Shown: positions 51,445 through 60,310 of the stretch, piece after piece
How positions within the stretch are numbered: position 1 is the stretch's first letter
Layout of the letters: the number at the start of each line of letters is the position of its first letter
Source: Rhodocyclaceae bacterium
GTDB lineage: Bacteria; Pseudomonadota; Gammaproteobacteria; Burkholderiales; Rhodocyclaceae
Assembly (NCBI GenBank): GCA_020445745.1
Contig: JAGRGB010000125.1
Coordinates: forward strand, 27,867 to 91,866
DNA length: 64,000 nucleotides
Direction of reading: 5' to 3'
The notes under the pieces: model-generated
Told to the model about the DNA's origin: nothing
What the model saw: the letters and a program-made list of their open reading frames with translations, nothing else
Database searches by the model: none
Program-made: the position numbers and the translations under genes

Positions 51445-51858
51445 TCAGGTCGTGGCGGCCTTGCGGCGAGCGCGTGCGATCGCCTCGCCGGCGTGGCGGT
51501 CGGCGCCGGCGATGTGGCCGATCAGCCAGCGCTGCAGAAACGTCGCGACGTCCTGGGGCACGACGTGACCATGATCGAGGTCGGCGACCATATGGGCGAC
51601 CTGGCGCGCCAGGCGCTGGTGCTCTTCGCGATGCTCGGCGGCGAATTCGTAGCCGTGGCGCCGCATCAGCGCCTCCTCGCGGGCAAAGTGCCACTCGGTG
51701 TAGTCGGACAGCTCCTTCAGCACGCCCATCGCGGCGACGCGATCATTGCAGTCGCTGGCCCGCTGGACACGTATCAGCAGTCCGAACAAGGTGCGGTGAT
51801 CCTCGTCCATTTCGTCGACGCCCACTTCCAGGGCGGGGTTCCACTCGTTGATCAGCAT
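51445..51858 (-). CDS. Bacteriohemerythrin
   Basis: The 137-residue four-helix protein carries all seven expected di-iron ligands: His21, His57, Glu61, His76, His80, His115 and Asp120. Bacteriohemerythrins reversibly bind O2 and serve as carriers or sensors. The ATG at 51858 has a GGAG site, and the coding frame upstream of it is not protein-like. It is the last gene of a leftward operon and starts 22 bases after the stop of the HAMP-like protein gene, which suggests that it works with the cytochrome and membrane proteins in oxygen or redox sensing. Confidence 0.93.
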   Translation of the reverse strand: MLINEWNPALEVGVDEMDEDHRTLFGLLIRVQRASDCNDRVAAMGVLKELSDYTEWHFAREEALMRRHGYEFAAEHREEHQRLARQVAHMVADLDHGHVVPQDVATFLQRWLIGHIAGADRHAGEAIARARRKAATT

Positions 51859-51880
51859 GTGGCTGGCTCCATCCCGATGC

Positions 51881-52453
51881 TCAAGTTCGATCGGCGCGCC
51901 GCCCACGCCGCAGTGCGCGGTGCGCGGCGTCGAGCAGTTCCGGGACGTCGGTGTTTCCCGGAGGCGGTGCCGAAGTCAGACGGACAGCCGCCTCGCGGGC
52001 GGCTGCCAGCCGTTGGCGTTCGCTGGCGATCCATTGCTCGGTCACCGTCAGCAGGCGGTGCGCCGGCATGTGTGCGGTGGCGGTCGTGTCCGGGCGCAGG
52101 TCGCGCGCGCGCACCCGGTCGAGGCGCTGTCGCAACGCGGCCAATACCGCGCGCACGTGACTCGACCAGATCGCGTGGGCGACCAGCAGCGCGACAGTGT
52201 TGACCAGCGCGCAGACCAGCAAGGTCCTGCCGAAGGCGGCCCCGAGGCGGGGCAGCAGCGGCGTGCGATCGGCGGCGTGGATCACGTACAGGGATTCGTC
52301 GATGATCTGTCCGAAGGCGTGGTACAGGTAGACGCATGCCAGCACCAGCAAGCCTGCCTCGAGCAGTACCAGGGCCGCCGCGAGCCGTCCCTGCAGCTGG
52401 CCATCGACGAAGACCCGGCGGCGTCTGTGACGGCGAGGGGCGGGCGTACTCAT
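51881..52453 (-). CDS. Small HAMP-like membrane signalling protein (B)
   Basis: The 190-residue protein has two hydrophobic helices, near residues 24-47 (ALVLLEAGLLVLACVYLYHA) and 75-95 (RTLLVCALVNTVALLVAHAI), with a short periplasmic loop of about 30 residues. The second is followed by a helical segment (SSHVRAVLAALRQRLDRVRARDL) resembling a HAMP linker, and then a charged helical tail (about 125-190). It has no kinase, methylation or cyclase domain. It overlaps the cytochrome gene by four bases (ATGA at 52450-52453), so synthesis is coupled. It probably relays the cytochrome's redox state to a partner. Confidence 0.7.
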   Translation of the reverse strand: MSTPAPRRHRRRRVFVDGQLQGRLAAALVLLEAGLLVLACVYLYHAFGQIIDESLYVIHAADRTPLLPRLGAAFGRTLLVCALVNTVALLVAHAIWSSHVRAVLAALRQRLDRVRARDLRPDTTATAHMPAHRLLTVTEQWIASERQRLAAAREAAVRLTSAPPPGNTDVPELLDAAHRALRRGRRADRT

Positions 52454-53229
52454 AGGTCGTGACACTCCAGGCACAGACTCCGGCCCCGCGCTGCAACCTG
52501 GACCACCGCGCCGTGCCGTCCGCTGTAGCCGCTGTGGCAGGAAATGCAGCTCACCAGGCCGCCGGGCAGCTCGATCGCGCGGTCGAGCGCCGCGCGATCG
52601 CGAAAGCCGCCGTAGCCGCTGGCCTTGAGGTAATCGACACCGACCGGATGGTTGATGCCGCTGCCGCGGTGGCGGGTGTTGGCGGCGCCGGCCACCTCGA
52701 CCTGGGCATCGCCGCGCTCGCCGTGGCAGTCCATGCACTGGGCAGTGTAGGGATCGAGCAGCGCCGGCTGGCCGGCGAGGCCGACCGCGTCGAGATGGCC
52801 CGATACCGCCAGCGAGCGACCGCCATCGGCCATCCGCTGGAAGAAGCTGTCGCGGTGGCAGGCGAGGCAGAAGTCGCGGTGGCGCTTGTCGCCGCGAAGC
52901 CCACCATGGTGTCGGCCGTGGATTTCGTGGCAGGAACTGCAGGTCAATTCGCCCTTCCAGTCGAGGGGGTAGTCGGCCACCGCCGTCATGCTCGGGCGCA
53001 CGCCGGTGGGATGACTGGCTACCGCTGCGCGCGGATGGCAGCTCGCGCACAGCCTCTCCTGGCTGGCCTGCAGGACCCGGGCGGTCGATGCCTCGACTGC
53101 ACCGGAGCTGACGTGGCAGTCGGCACAGTCGCCGCCGGCCAGCGGATCCCGAGGCGCGCGATCGGCGACCGCCACGATCGCCAGGGTGGCGAACAGACAG
53201 GCTGCGGCAAGGTAGCGAGTGGCGGTCAT
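52450..53229 (-). CDS. Seven-heme periplasmic c-type cytochrome
   Basis: The 259-residue product has a signal peptide (residues 1-22) and seven CxxCH heme-binding motifs, starting at residues 35, 61, 97, 121, 165, 228 and 253. Several histidine pairs (for example HGRHH near 104) may act as distal ligands, as in doubled-CxxCH/NapC-like multiheme proteins. It should be a periplasmic electron carrier or redox sensor. It is translationally coupled to HAMP-like membrane protein genes on both sides (ATGA overlaps at 53226-53229 and 52450-52453), an unusual arrangement. Confidence 0.93.
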   Translation of the reverse strand: MTATRYLAAACLFATLAIVAVADRAPRDPLAGGDCADCHVSSGAVEASTARVLQASQERLCASCHPRAAVASHPTGVRPSMTAVADYPLDWKGELTCSSCHEIHGRHHGGLRGDKRHRDFCLACHRDSFFQRMADGGRSLAVSGHLDAVGLAGQPALLDPYTAQCMDCHGERGDAQVEVAGAANTRHRGSGINHPVGVDYLKASGYGGFRDRAALDRAIELPGGLVSCISCHSGYSGRHGAVVQVAARGRSLCLECHDL

Positions 53230-53750
53230 AGCGTGAACGCGTCGGTCAGGCTGACGAGGCGCTGGCCCGCAGCAGCGACGGCCTCGCGGTCGCCGTTGCG
53301 CAACCGGTGGGCGGCGTCGTCGACGGTGGCACTGATTTCGTCCTGACGCCGGTAGAGATCAGCGACCGTCTCCTCCAGGTAGCGCGCGTCCTCCTGGGCC
53401 CGATCGCTGGCGCGCACCCGGATCGGGGGCACTTCACCGTCGCGTATCCCCTGCTCGAGGTCGATGCAGAAGCGATACAACGGGCCGGCGACGCGAAAGC
53501 TGCTGTACAGCGCGATCAGCCAGGTGGTCAGCGCGGTGCCGAGCACCAGCAGCAGGCTGGTGACCGCCATCAGGCCGGGCAAGCGTGCGCGGCTTGCGCT
53601 CAGCGTCTGGATCATCGCGACGTAGTCGCCGTCCACCGGCCGTGCCAGCAGCAGCACGCCGACGAGTCCGGCCGTCGCCAGCACGGCAAAAAGAAGCGAG
53701 ATCCGACCGATCAGTTCGAACTGACCGGCACGCGGAGAAGCATCGGGCAT
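53226..53750 (-). CDS. Small HAMP-like membrane signalling protein (A)
   Basis: The 174-residue protein opens the operon. It has two helices (about 16-35 and 57-82) with a periplasmic loop of about 20 residues. A HAMP-like linker of the form FRVAGPLYRFCIDLEQGIRD follows, with the conserved glycine-proline and downstream L-x-x-G pattern, and then a helical charged tail ending in LTDAFTL. No catalytic output domain is present. The stop overlaps the cytochrome start (ATGA). Signal transduction across the membrane by dimer rearrangement is plausible, but the receiving partner is not encoded here. Confidence 0.7.
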   Translation of the reverse strand: MPDASPRAGQFELIGRISLLFAVLATAGLVGVLLLARPVDGDYVAMIQTLSASRARLPGLMAVTSLLLVLGTALTTWLIALYSSFRVAGPLYRFCIDLEQGIRDGEVPPIRVRASDRAQEDARYLEETVADLYRRQDEISATVDDAAHRLRNGDREAVAAAGQRLVSLTDAFTL

Positions 53751-53942
53751 GATTTCGTCGCGGCGCCCTCGGCGGGGCTGCCTGCCGTAGTCGGGAAAAC
53801 AGGGGATCTAACGGCCTCGACCGAATGGCGCTTTAGGCCGCGGCGGCTCCGCCGGCGTCACTTGCACGCCCCGGGGCCCATCCTCGCGACGAGTGGCGGG
53901 CCGGGCGGCGGTGGCGGGACCGTCGGTCGGGCCCGCTGATCC

Positions 53943-54881
53943 TCAGAGCGCCTGTTCGAGGTGGGTGACGACGAGACCGGCGACGTCGAAACCGGTCTGT
54001 TCGCGGATTTCGACCATGCAGGTCGGGCTGGTCACGTTGATCTCGGTGAGGTGACCGCCGATCATGTCGAGACCGACGATCAGCAGGCCCCGCGACCACA
54101 GCAGCGGTGCGAGAGTCTCGGCGATCTCGCGTTCGCGTGCGTCGAGCGGCATCGCGACCCCGCGACCGCCGGCAGCCAGATTGCCACGCGTCTCGCCGTC
54201 GCGGGGAATGCGGGCGAGGGCGTAGGGGACGACCTCGCCACCGATGATCAGCACCCGCTTGTCGCCGTCGCTGATCATCGGCAGGTAGCGCTGCGCCATC
54301 ACCGTGTGCAGGCCCGGGCCGGCCAGGGTCTCGACGATCACGTTGCGGTTGGGATCGTCGCGGCGGACGCGGAAGATGCCGCTGCCGCCCATGCCGTCGA
54401 GCGGCTTCAGGATCACGTCGCCGAGCTCGTCGATGAAGGCCTGCAGCGCATCGCCGTCGCGCGTCACCAGCGTGGTCGCGGTGAACTGCGGGAACTCGGC
54501 GATCGCCAGCTTCTCGGAATGGTCGCGGATCGCGCGCGGGTCGTTGAACACCCGCGCGCCCTCGCCCACCGCCCGCTCGAGCATCCAGCTGGCGGCCACG
54601 TATTCGAAGTCGAAGGGGGGATCCTGACGCATCATCACCGCGTCGAACTCGCTCAGCACACGGCTGGCTCCGGCACCGGCGCGATACCAGGGTGCATCGT
54701 CCGGCCGGGTCTCGATCGGCAGCGCGTGGGCGCTGCTGCGACCTTCACGCCAGCACAGGTGTTCGCGCTGGATGCTCCAGACCCGGTGGCCACGGGCGGC
54801 GGCAGCGCGCATGATCGCGACCGACGAGTCCTTGTAGGCCTTGAGCGAATCCAGCGGGTCGAGGATCAGCGCCAGATCCAT
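53943..54881 (-). CDS. gshB: Glutathione synthetase GshB
   Basis: GshB joins gamma-glutamylcysteine and glycine with ATP. The 312-residue cytoplasmic enzyme has the ATP-grasp pattern: LILDPLDSLKAYKDSS at the start, RQDPPFDFEYV, NDPRAIRDHSEKL, DVILKPLDGMGGSGIFRV (the glycine loop) and the late GLDMIGGHLTEINVTSPT with metal-ligand residues. It lies four bases downstream of gshA, so the two form an operon for glutathione synthesis. Confidence 0.96.
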   Translation of the reverse strand: MDLALILDPLDSLKAYKDSSVAIMRAAAARGHRVWSIQREHLCWREGRSSAHALPIETRPDDAPWYRAGAGASRVLSEFDAVMMRQDPPFDFEYVAASWMLERAVGEGARVFNDPRAIRDHSEKLAIAEFPQFTATTLVTRDGDALQAFIDELGDVILKPLDGMGGSGIFRVRRDDPNRNVIVETLAGPGLHTVMAQRYLPMISDGDKRVLIIGGEVVPYALARIPRDGETRGNLAAGGRGVAMPLDAREREIAETLAPLLWSRGLLIVGLDMIGGHLTEINVTSPTCMVEIREQTGFDVAGLVVTHLEQAL

Positions 54882-54885
54882 CGCC

Positions 54886-56184
54886 TCAGGCCGCTTCCTC
54901 GGCGAGTTCGCTCGGCGCCTGTTCCTCGATCTCGACCGAGGCTGCCAGCAGCGCCAGGCGCGCGACCACGCCGTAGGCGTAGAAGCGATTCGGCGGGGCG
55001 TCCGGGGCCTGGTCGCAGTCGGGCAAGGAGCAGCAGGTCTCGAACGCCAGCGGTTCGAAGTGCATCCCCGGCGAATTGAGGTTCTCGTCGCGGCCGCGCT
55101 GCGTATGGACGCGATAGAAGCCGCCGACGACGTAATGGTCGATCATGTAGGCCACCGGCTCGGCGACCGAGCCATTCAGGGTCTCGAAGGTGTGCACGCC
55201 CTCCTGGATGATCACGTCGTGCACCGCGAGACCTTCCTTGACCACGCTCATCTTGTTGCGCTGCTTGCGATTCAGGCCCACCACCTGGGACGCGTCCTTG
55301 ACCATCATGACGCCCATGCCGTAGGTCCCGGCGTCGGCCTTGACGACCACGAAGGCTTCGTCCGAGACGCCGTACTCGCGGTACTTCGCGCGGATGCTGG
55401 CGAGCATGTCGGCGACCTTGTCGGCCAGTTCCTGCTCGCCCGCGCGGGCGTGGAAGTCGATGCCGCCGCAGGTGTCGTAGGCCGGGCTGATGCGCCACGG
55501 GTCGATGCCGATGCGGGCCGAGAACTCGCGCGCCACCCGGTCGTAGGCCGCCGCGTGATGCGATTTCCGCCGGCTGTGCCAGCCGGCATGCAGGGGCGGA
55601 ATCACCCACTGATCGTCGAGCCCCTCGAGGCTGGCCGGCACACCGGCCGACAGGTCGTTGTTGAGCAGCACCGCGCAGGGATCGAAGTCGCCCAGCCCGA
55701 GGCGGTTGCCGACCCGCCGCAGCGGTTCCAGCGTCAGGCTCGAGCCGCCGGCGAGTTCGATCGTGGTCGGCTCGGTGACCTCGGGCAGCAGCGAGCCGAT
55801 GCGGACCGTGAGGCCGGTCAGGCGCAGGATCGAGACCAGCTTGGCGACGTTCTGCAGATAGAACTGGTTGCGGGTGTGGTTCTCCGGGATCAGCAGCATC
55901 TGACGGGCATTCGGGCAGATCCGCTCGACCGCCGCCTGGGCCGCCTGGATGCACAGCGGCAGGAAGGCGTCGTTCAAGTTGTTGAATCCGCCCGGGAACA
56001 GGTTGAGATCGACCGGCGCGAGCTTGAAGCCGGAATTGCGCAGATCGGTCGACGCGTAGAACGGCGGCAGGTGATCGTGCCACTGGACCCGCATCCAGCG
56101 TTCGATCTCGGTGGCCTGGTCGAGGAAATGGGTTTCCAGCTCGAGCAGCGGGCCGGTCAGTGCAGTGGTGAGATGAGGGACCAT
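54886..56184 (-). CDS. gshA: Glutamate-cysteine ligase, proteobacterial type (GshA)
   Basis: This 432-residue enzyme makes gamma-glutamylcysteine, the first and limiting step of glutathione synthesis. It belongs to the GshA_ferroox-type family, distinct from the E. coli gshA, recognised from FPGGFNNLNDAF, LLIPENHTRNQFYL, GWHSRRKSHH, VVVKADAGTYGMGVMMV and the NSPGMHFEPLAF C-terminal part. The ATG at 56184 was chosen because the much longer upstream frame is antisense to the methyltransferase gene and the true N-terminus, MVPHLTTALTGPL, begins here. It is followed by gshB after four bases. Confidence 0.93.
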   Translation of the reverse strand: MVPHLTTALTGPLLELETHFLDQATEIERWMRVQWHDHLPPFYASTDLRNSGFKLAPVDLNLFPGGFNNLNDAFLPLCIQAAQAAVERICPNARQMLLIPENHTRNQFYLQNVAKLVSILRLTGLTVRIGSLLPEVTEPTTIELAGGSSLTLEPLRRVGNRLGLGDFDPCAVLLNNDLSAGVPASLEGLDDQWVIPPLHAGWHSRRKSHHAAAYDRVAREFSARIGIDPWRISPAYDTCGGIDFHARAGEQELADKVADMLASIRAKYREYGVSDEAFVVVKADAGTYGMGVMMVKDASQVVGLNRKQRNKMSVVKEGLAVHDVIIQEGVHTFETLNGSVAEPVAYMIDHYVVGGFYRVHTQRGRDENLNSPGMHFEPLAFETCCSLPDCDQAPDAPPNRFYAYGVVARLALLAASVEIEEQAPSELAEEAA

Positions 56185-56282
56185 GCATGTTCTCGCATAT
56201 TCCGCGACCCCGGTCGCGACGACGCGACGGGCCCGCGAGCTCGGGACCCTGACGCACCGCTTCGGTTGTCCTGCGGCAGATC

Positions 56283-57563
56283 TTACACCAGGTCCGCCGT
56301 CGTGCCCGGCGCCGCCATGGGCGCGCCCGGGCGCGGTGTCGAGCGCGGCAGGAAGCGCTGAAAGGACGCGGGCAGCGGGGCGTTTTCCAGGCTGCGCTGG
56401 GTGAACAGGTAGCGACCGTCGCAGACGAAGCCGAGTTCCCCCCAGTCCACCCCGTTGAGGGCAGCGCTGAGCGCGCCGCAGTCCACGTCCGGGCGGCGGG
56501 GGAACACCGCCAGCACCGCGCCGTCGTAGTGCGGGCATTCGTGGAGGAAGAACGGGCTGGTACTGCGGGTCTTGCCATTGACGTAGATCCGCGGCTGATC
56601 GCTGCGGTAGTAGCCGCGGCCCCAGTGCCACCAGTCGTCGTCGCCGAAACGGCGGATGCGGCGCGCGATCAGGCGCGCGCGATGGGGCATCAGTGCCGCC
56701 GGCGGAGGATCGCCGGGTTCGCACCAGATCATCCGTCGTGTCCTGCCGCTGCGTACCGTCCCGGCACAGACGAAGTCGCGGTTGCCGTGGCGCTCGTCGG
56801 CGTACAGCTCGTCGGCGCCGGAGACCGCGCCGACCTTGACGAAGGCGATGTCGGAGAGGCGCAGCGGGTGCTCGCCGCGGACGAACATCAGGTGTCCCGC
56901 GCATTCCAGCAGTGTCCGCGGCTGCCATGCCGGCGCCGCCAGGCCGGCCACGAGGTCGTCGCCCTGGCCGAGCTCCGCGAAACGCATGCTGCGGTCCTGG
57001 CGACCTTTCTCGAAGCGCCAGATCAGGCAGTTGGGCAGCGCACCGTCGAATACCCGCGCGTCACCCAGCTCGATCGCGTCGGTGATCGAGCCGGCCTCCC
57101 ACAGCAGCCGGTTGAGGCGTACCGCCGAGGTCACCTTGAGGAAGTCGCGCGGCGTGATGAAGATCAGCTCGCCGCCGGGGGCGAGGTGGCGCAGGCACTT
57201 CTCGATGAAGAACAGATAGAGGTTGGAGCGGCCGTCGAAATGTCGTGTGGCGAGCAGCCGGCGGGTCGCCGGCGGAATGTCCTGGAAGCGGACATAGGGC
57301 GGATTGCCGATGATCGTGTCGAACCGTTCGTGCTCCGGGAAGGCGAAGAAATCCATGCACCGGGCGGCCGCCGGGCAGTGTGCCGGATCGATCTCGATGC
57401 CGATCGCGCCGGGAAGGCGATCGAGAAACGCGCCGTCACCGCAGGCGGGCTCCAGCGCCCGACCGTGATTGCGCCGCAATGCGAGCATCGCGTCCACCAC
57501 CGCGGTCGGCGTGAACACCTGTCCGAGGATATCGACGTCGTGAAACGGCAACTGCGATTGCAT
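56283..57563 (-). CDS. Orphan N6-adenine DNA methyltransferase
   Basis: The 426-residue protein has the class I methyltransferase order GQVFTPTAVV (N-terminal), motif I EPACGDGAFL, motif IV NPPYVRF and a FITPRDFLKVTSAVRLN segment, followed by a roughly 180-residue recognition region. NPPY indicates N6-adenine (or rarely N4-cytosine) methylation. The N-terminus resembles Eco57I/TaqI-type enzymes. No restriction gene is adjacent. The ATG at 57563 is followed by the family start and is preferred over an upstream frame. It is encoded between gshA and the GGDEF-EAL gene, on the same strand. Confidence 0.85.
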   Translation of the reverse strand: MQSQLPFHDVDILGQVFTPTAVVDAMLALRRNHGRALEPACGDGAFLDRLPGAIGIEIDPAHCPAAARCMDFFAFPEHERFDTIIGNPPYVRFQDIPPATRRLLATRHFDGRSNLYLFFIEKCLRHLAPGGELIFITPRDFLKVTSAVRLNRLLWEAGSITDAIELGDARVFDGALPNCLIWRFEKGRQDRSMRFAELGQGDDLVAGLAAPAWQPRTLLECAGHLMFVRGEHPLRLSDIAFVKVGAVSGADELYADERHGNRDFVCAGTVRSGRTRRMIWCEPGDPPPAALMPHRARLIARRIRRFGDDDWWHWGRGYYRSDQPRIYVNGKTRSTSPFFLHECPHYDGAVLAVFPRRPDVDCGALSAALNGVDWGELGFVCDGRYLFTQRSLENAPLPASFQRFLPRSTPRPGAPMAAPGTTADLV

Positions 57564-57634
57564 CGGCCCGATCCCGTCAAAGGCCCGTACTGTGCCACAG
57601 CGGGGGGGCCGGTGCGAGCCGCGCAAGTGCTGCT

Positions 57635-60214
57635 TCAGGGCGCGCCGGGTGCAAGGGCGGCGGCGATGTCGGCAGTCGGGCGCATGACGTGGAAACCCTG
57701 CGCCAGATCGATGCCCTGGGCGACGACCTGGGCCATCACCAGCTCGTCCTCGACATGCTCGGCGATCGTGCGGATGCCGAGGTCGCTGGCGAGCGCCGCG
57801 ATGCTGCGCACCAGCGCGCGGTCCTTCTCGTTCGAACGCATGCCGAGAACGTAGCCGCCCTCGATCTTCAGGTAGTCGATCGGCAGGCGCTTGACGTAGT
57901 GGAACGACGAGAAGCCGGAGCCGAAGTTGTGGATCGCGAGCTTGAAGCCCTCACCGTGCAGGCGCGCCACGAAGCGTTCCAGCACCGACATGTTGCGCAC
58001 CGTCTCGCGCTCGGCGATTTCCAGCACGATGCGCGACGGATCGACATTGAAATCGTCGGCGATGCTGCGGATCTCGCCGACGAATTCGTCCACCTGCATC
58101 GCGCGCGGCGACAGGTTGAGGAAGATCACGCCCTCGTAGCCGCTGTTCTCGATCGCGTAGAGCGCCTGCTCCATCAGCATGTAGTCGAGCTTGTGCATCA
58201 CCCCCATGCGCTCGGCGGCCGCGACGTATTCCTCGGCCAGCACGTGGTCGCCGTTGGCCAATCGGATCCGCGACAGCACCTGCAAGGCCTCGACTGCGCC
58301 GTCCCGGGTGCGAACGATGGGCTGGAAATACGGCACCACCGCGCGCCGGTCGACCGCCTGCAGGATCATCATGCTCTGTTCGCCGAGCTTCTTGAAGATG
58401 TCGACGACATCCTCCTCGGTCGGCACCGCGACCTTCGAGTCGCCGCCGCCCTTCGCCCGGTACATCATGCTGTCAGAGAACATGAAGAGGTCCTTGGCGA
58501 CCGTGGCGTGGGTCGGGTAGCAGCCGATGCCGATCGAAGCGGAGCTGCGCAACGGACTGCCGTCCGGCGTGTCGACCGACAGCTCGGCGATTCTCGCGGC
58601 GACCCGACGGGCCACCTCGACGGCACCGGCGAGATCCGTTTCCGGCAGGATCACGACGAACTCATCGCCGCCGTAGCGCGCCGGCATGTCGTCGTCGCGG
58701 ATCGCGCCGCGCAGGGTGTCGGCAAAGCACTGCAGATAGGTGTCGCCGAAACCGTGTCCGTAGCGATCGTTGATCGATTTGAAGCCGTCGGTGTCGACCA
58801 CCAGCAGGGCAAATGCATAGTTGTGGCGGGCCGAACGGTGGATCTCGTTCTCCAGCACCTCCCAGAACACCCGCTGGTTGTAGAAGTTGGTCAGCGGGTC
58901 ACGGGTCGCGTAGTACTCGAGATCCTTGGTGTAGCGGTCGATCGCCTTGACCGATCCGACCACGTTGAGCAGGGTCGACAGCACGCTCTCGATGACCAGC
59001 ACATGGGTCGGTTCGACATCGCCCTGGGCCTCCATGCCGATGCCGACAATGCCGCCGATCCGCGGCGCGTCCACCAGCAGCGACTTGCTCTGCAGCGCGA
59101 CGGCATCGCCGGTGATTTCCGGCATCGGCTGGCCGTGGTCCGCGACGTGGTGATTGACACGCATTGCATAGCCGGCATCGAAGTAGTCGGTGCGCTTCAG
59201 CTCGTCGCGCAGCCGGCGCTCGAAGTCCTCCTTCATCTCGTTGTTCGGCGAGAAGCGCCAGAACACCTCCAGGTCGAAGGCGTCGTCACCGGTCTTGAAG
59301 ATCGAGAACAGGGCGTAGGCCGGCATCACGCCGTCGATGTCGAGCAGCAGCCGGATCACGTAGTCGCGCCAGTCGCGGATCACGTCCGAGGTCAGCACGA
59401 ATTTCTCGAGCAGGCGGATCTCGAACTCGAGCATGTCCTTGTCCACGGCGATGCTGCGCACCCGGCTGGTAAGTTCGCCGATCTCGCGCGACACCGGGTC
59501 GAACTCGGCAAAGCCTAGGCTCGGCGGACTGTCTTCGAGCTTGCGCAGGTCGGCGAGCCGATTGACCGAGCGGATGCTGCCGGCGAGTTCGACGATCGCC
59601 CCTTCGAAGCGCCGTCGGATGAAGACGACCATCATCAAGGTCGCCAGCACCGCGACCGGTGCCAGCGGAATCATCGCGATGGCGAAGGTCAACTGGTGGG
59701 CCTCGAGCACCGGGGCGATGTTCTGGCGGACGTCGATGACCCCGAGCACGTCGCCGATTTCGACATTGGTGTGACAACCCTGGCACACTTCCTGGGCCTT
59801 CAGTGCATAGAGGTAGCGGACCCTGCCGTCCTGCTCGAAGCTGCGCGAGTGCCCTTCGCGGAACACCTGTTCGATCGCCTCGTCCGGCTCGCGCTGGGGA
59901 ATCTCGCCGAACAGCACCGATACCCGGTTGCCACGATAGATGTCGATCTGCCGGCGGCTTTCCTTTATCGAAGACTGGATCGCGGCGATGAAGCCTTCGA
60001 GCTGCTGTCGGCTCCAGCCCGTTCTCATCAACTGGAACATCGACTTGAAGGTGATCTCGGCGAAACTCTCGGCATCGGCCAGAGCCTCCTTGCGCAAAGA
60101 TCTTTCGAACAGGAAAGACACGGCGAAGTGCGTGGTCGCGACGATCACGCTGGAGAACAGCACGGCGGCGATCAGCAGCACGCCGCGAATGGTTTTGGTA
60201 CCGGGAATCTTCAT
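57635..60214 (-). CDS. GGDEF-EAL protein with a periplasmic c-type heme motif
   Basis: The 859-residue inner-membrane protein has a helix at about 10-32, a periplasmic domain to about 172 with a heme-attachment motif CQGCH (residues 144-148) near its end, a second helix (about 175-199) and a HAMP-like linker. A GAF-like central region (about 250-430) follows, then a GGDEF domain with the active-site GGDEF intact near residue 515, and an EAL domain from about 620. In the EAL domain the catalytic DDFG becomes HNFG (near 761), and KxD becomes KIEGG, so hydrolase activity is probably lost. It likely makes cyclic di-GMP under redox or gas control. Confidence 0.9.
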   Translation of the reverse strand: MKIPGTKTIRGVLLIAAVLFSSVIVATTHFAVSFLFERSLRKEALADAESFAEITFKSMFQLMRTGWSRQQLEGFIAAIQSSIKESRRQIDIYRGNRVSVLFGEIPQREPDEAIEQVFREGHSRSFEQDGRVRYLYALKAQEVCQGCHTNVEIGDVLGVIDVRQNIAPVLEAHQLTFAIAMIPLAPVAVLATLMMVVFIRRRFEGAIVELAGSIRSVNRLADLRKLEDSPPSLGFAEFDPVSREIGELTSRVRSIAVDKDMLEFEIRLLEKFVLTSDVIRDWRDYVIRLLLDIDGVMPAYALFSIFKTGDDAFDLEVFWRFSPNNEMKEDFERRLRDELKRTDYFDAGYAMRVNHHVADHGQPMPEITGDAVALQSKSLLVDAPRIGGIVGIGMEAQGDVEPTHVLVIESVLSTLLNVVGSVKAIDRYTKDLEYYATRDPLTNFYNQRVFWEVLENEIHRSARHNYAFALLVVDTDGFKSINDRYGHGFGDTYLQCFADTLRGAIRDDDMPARYGGDEFVVILPETDLAGAVEVARRVAARIAELSVDTPDGSPLRSSASIGIGCYPTHATVAKDLFMFSDSMMYRAKGGGDSKVAVPTEEDVVDIFKKLGEQSMMILQAVDRRAVVPYFQPIVRTRDGAVEALQVLSRIRLANGDHVLAEEYVAAAERMGVMHKLDYMLMEQALYAIENSGYEGVIFLNLSPRAMQVDEFVGEIRSIADDFNVDPSRIVLEIAERETVRNMSVLERFVARLHGEGFKLAIHNFGSGFSSFHYVKRLPIDYLKIEGGYVLGMRSNEKDRALVRSIAALASDLGIRTIAEHVEDELVMAQVVAQGIDLAQGFHVMRPTADIAAALAPGAP

Positions 60215-60310
60215 GCTTACCGTCGAGCACCGGCCGCCGCCGGCCCGGATGGACGTCATCCGGGGCACCGCAGCAGGCGTGCGCTACGCGGGCTTGTTCT
60301 TGAGATCGCA

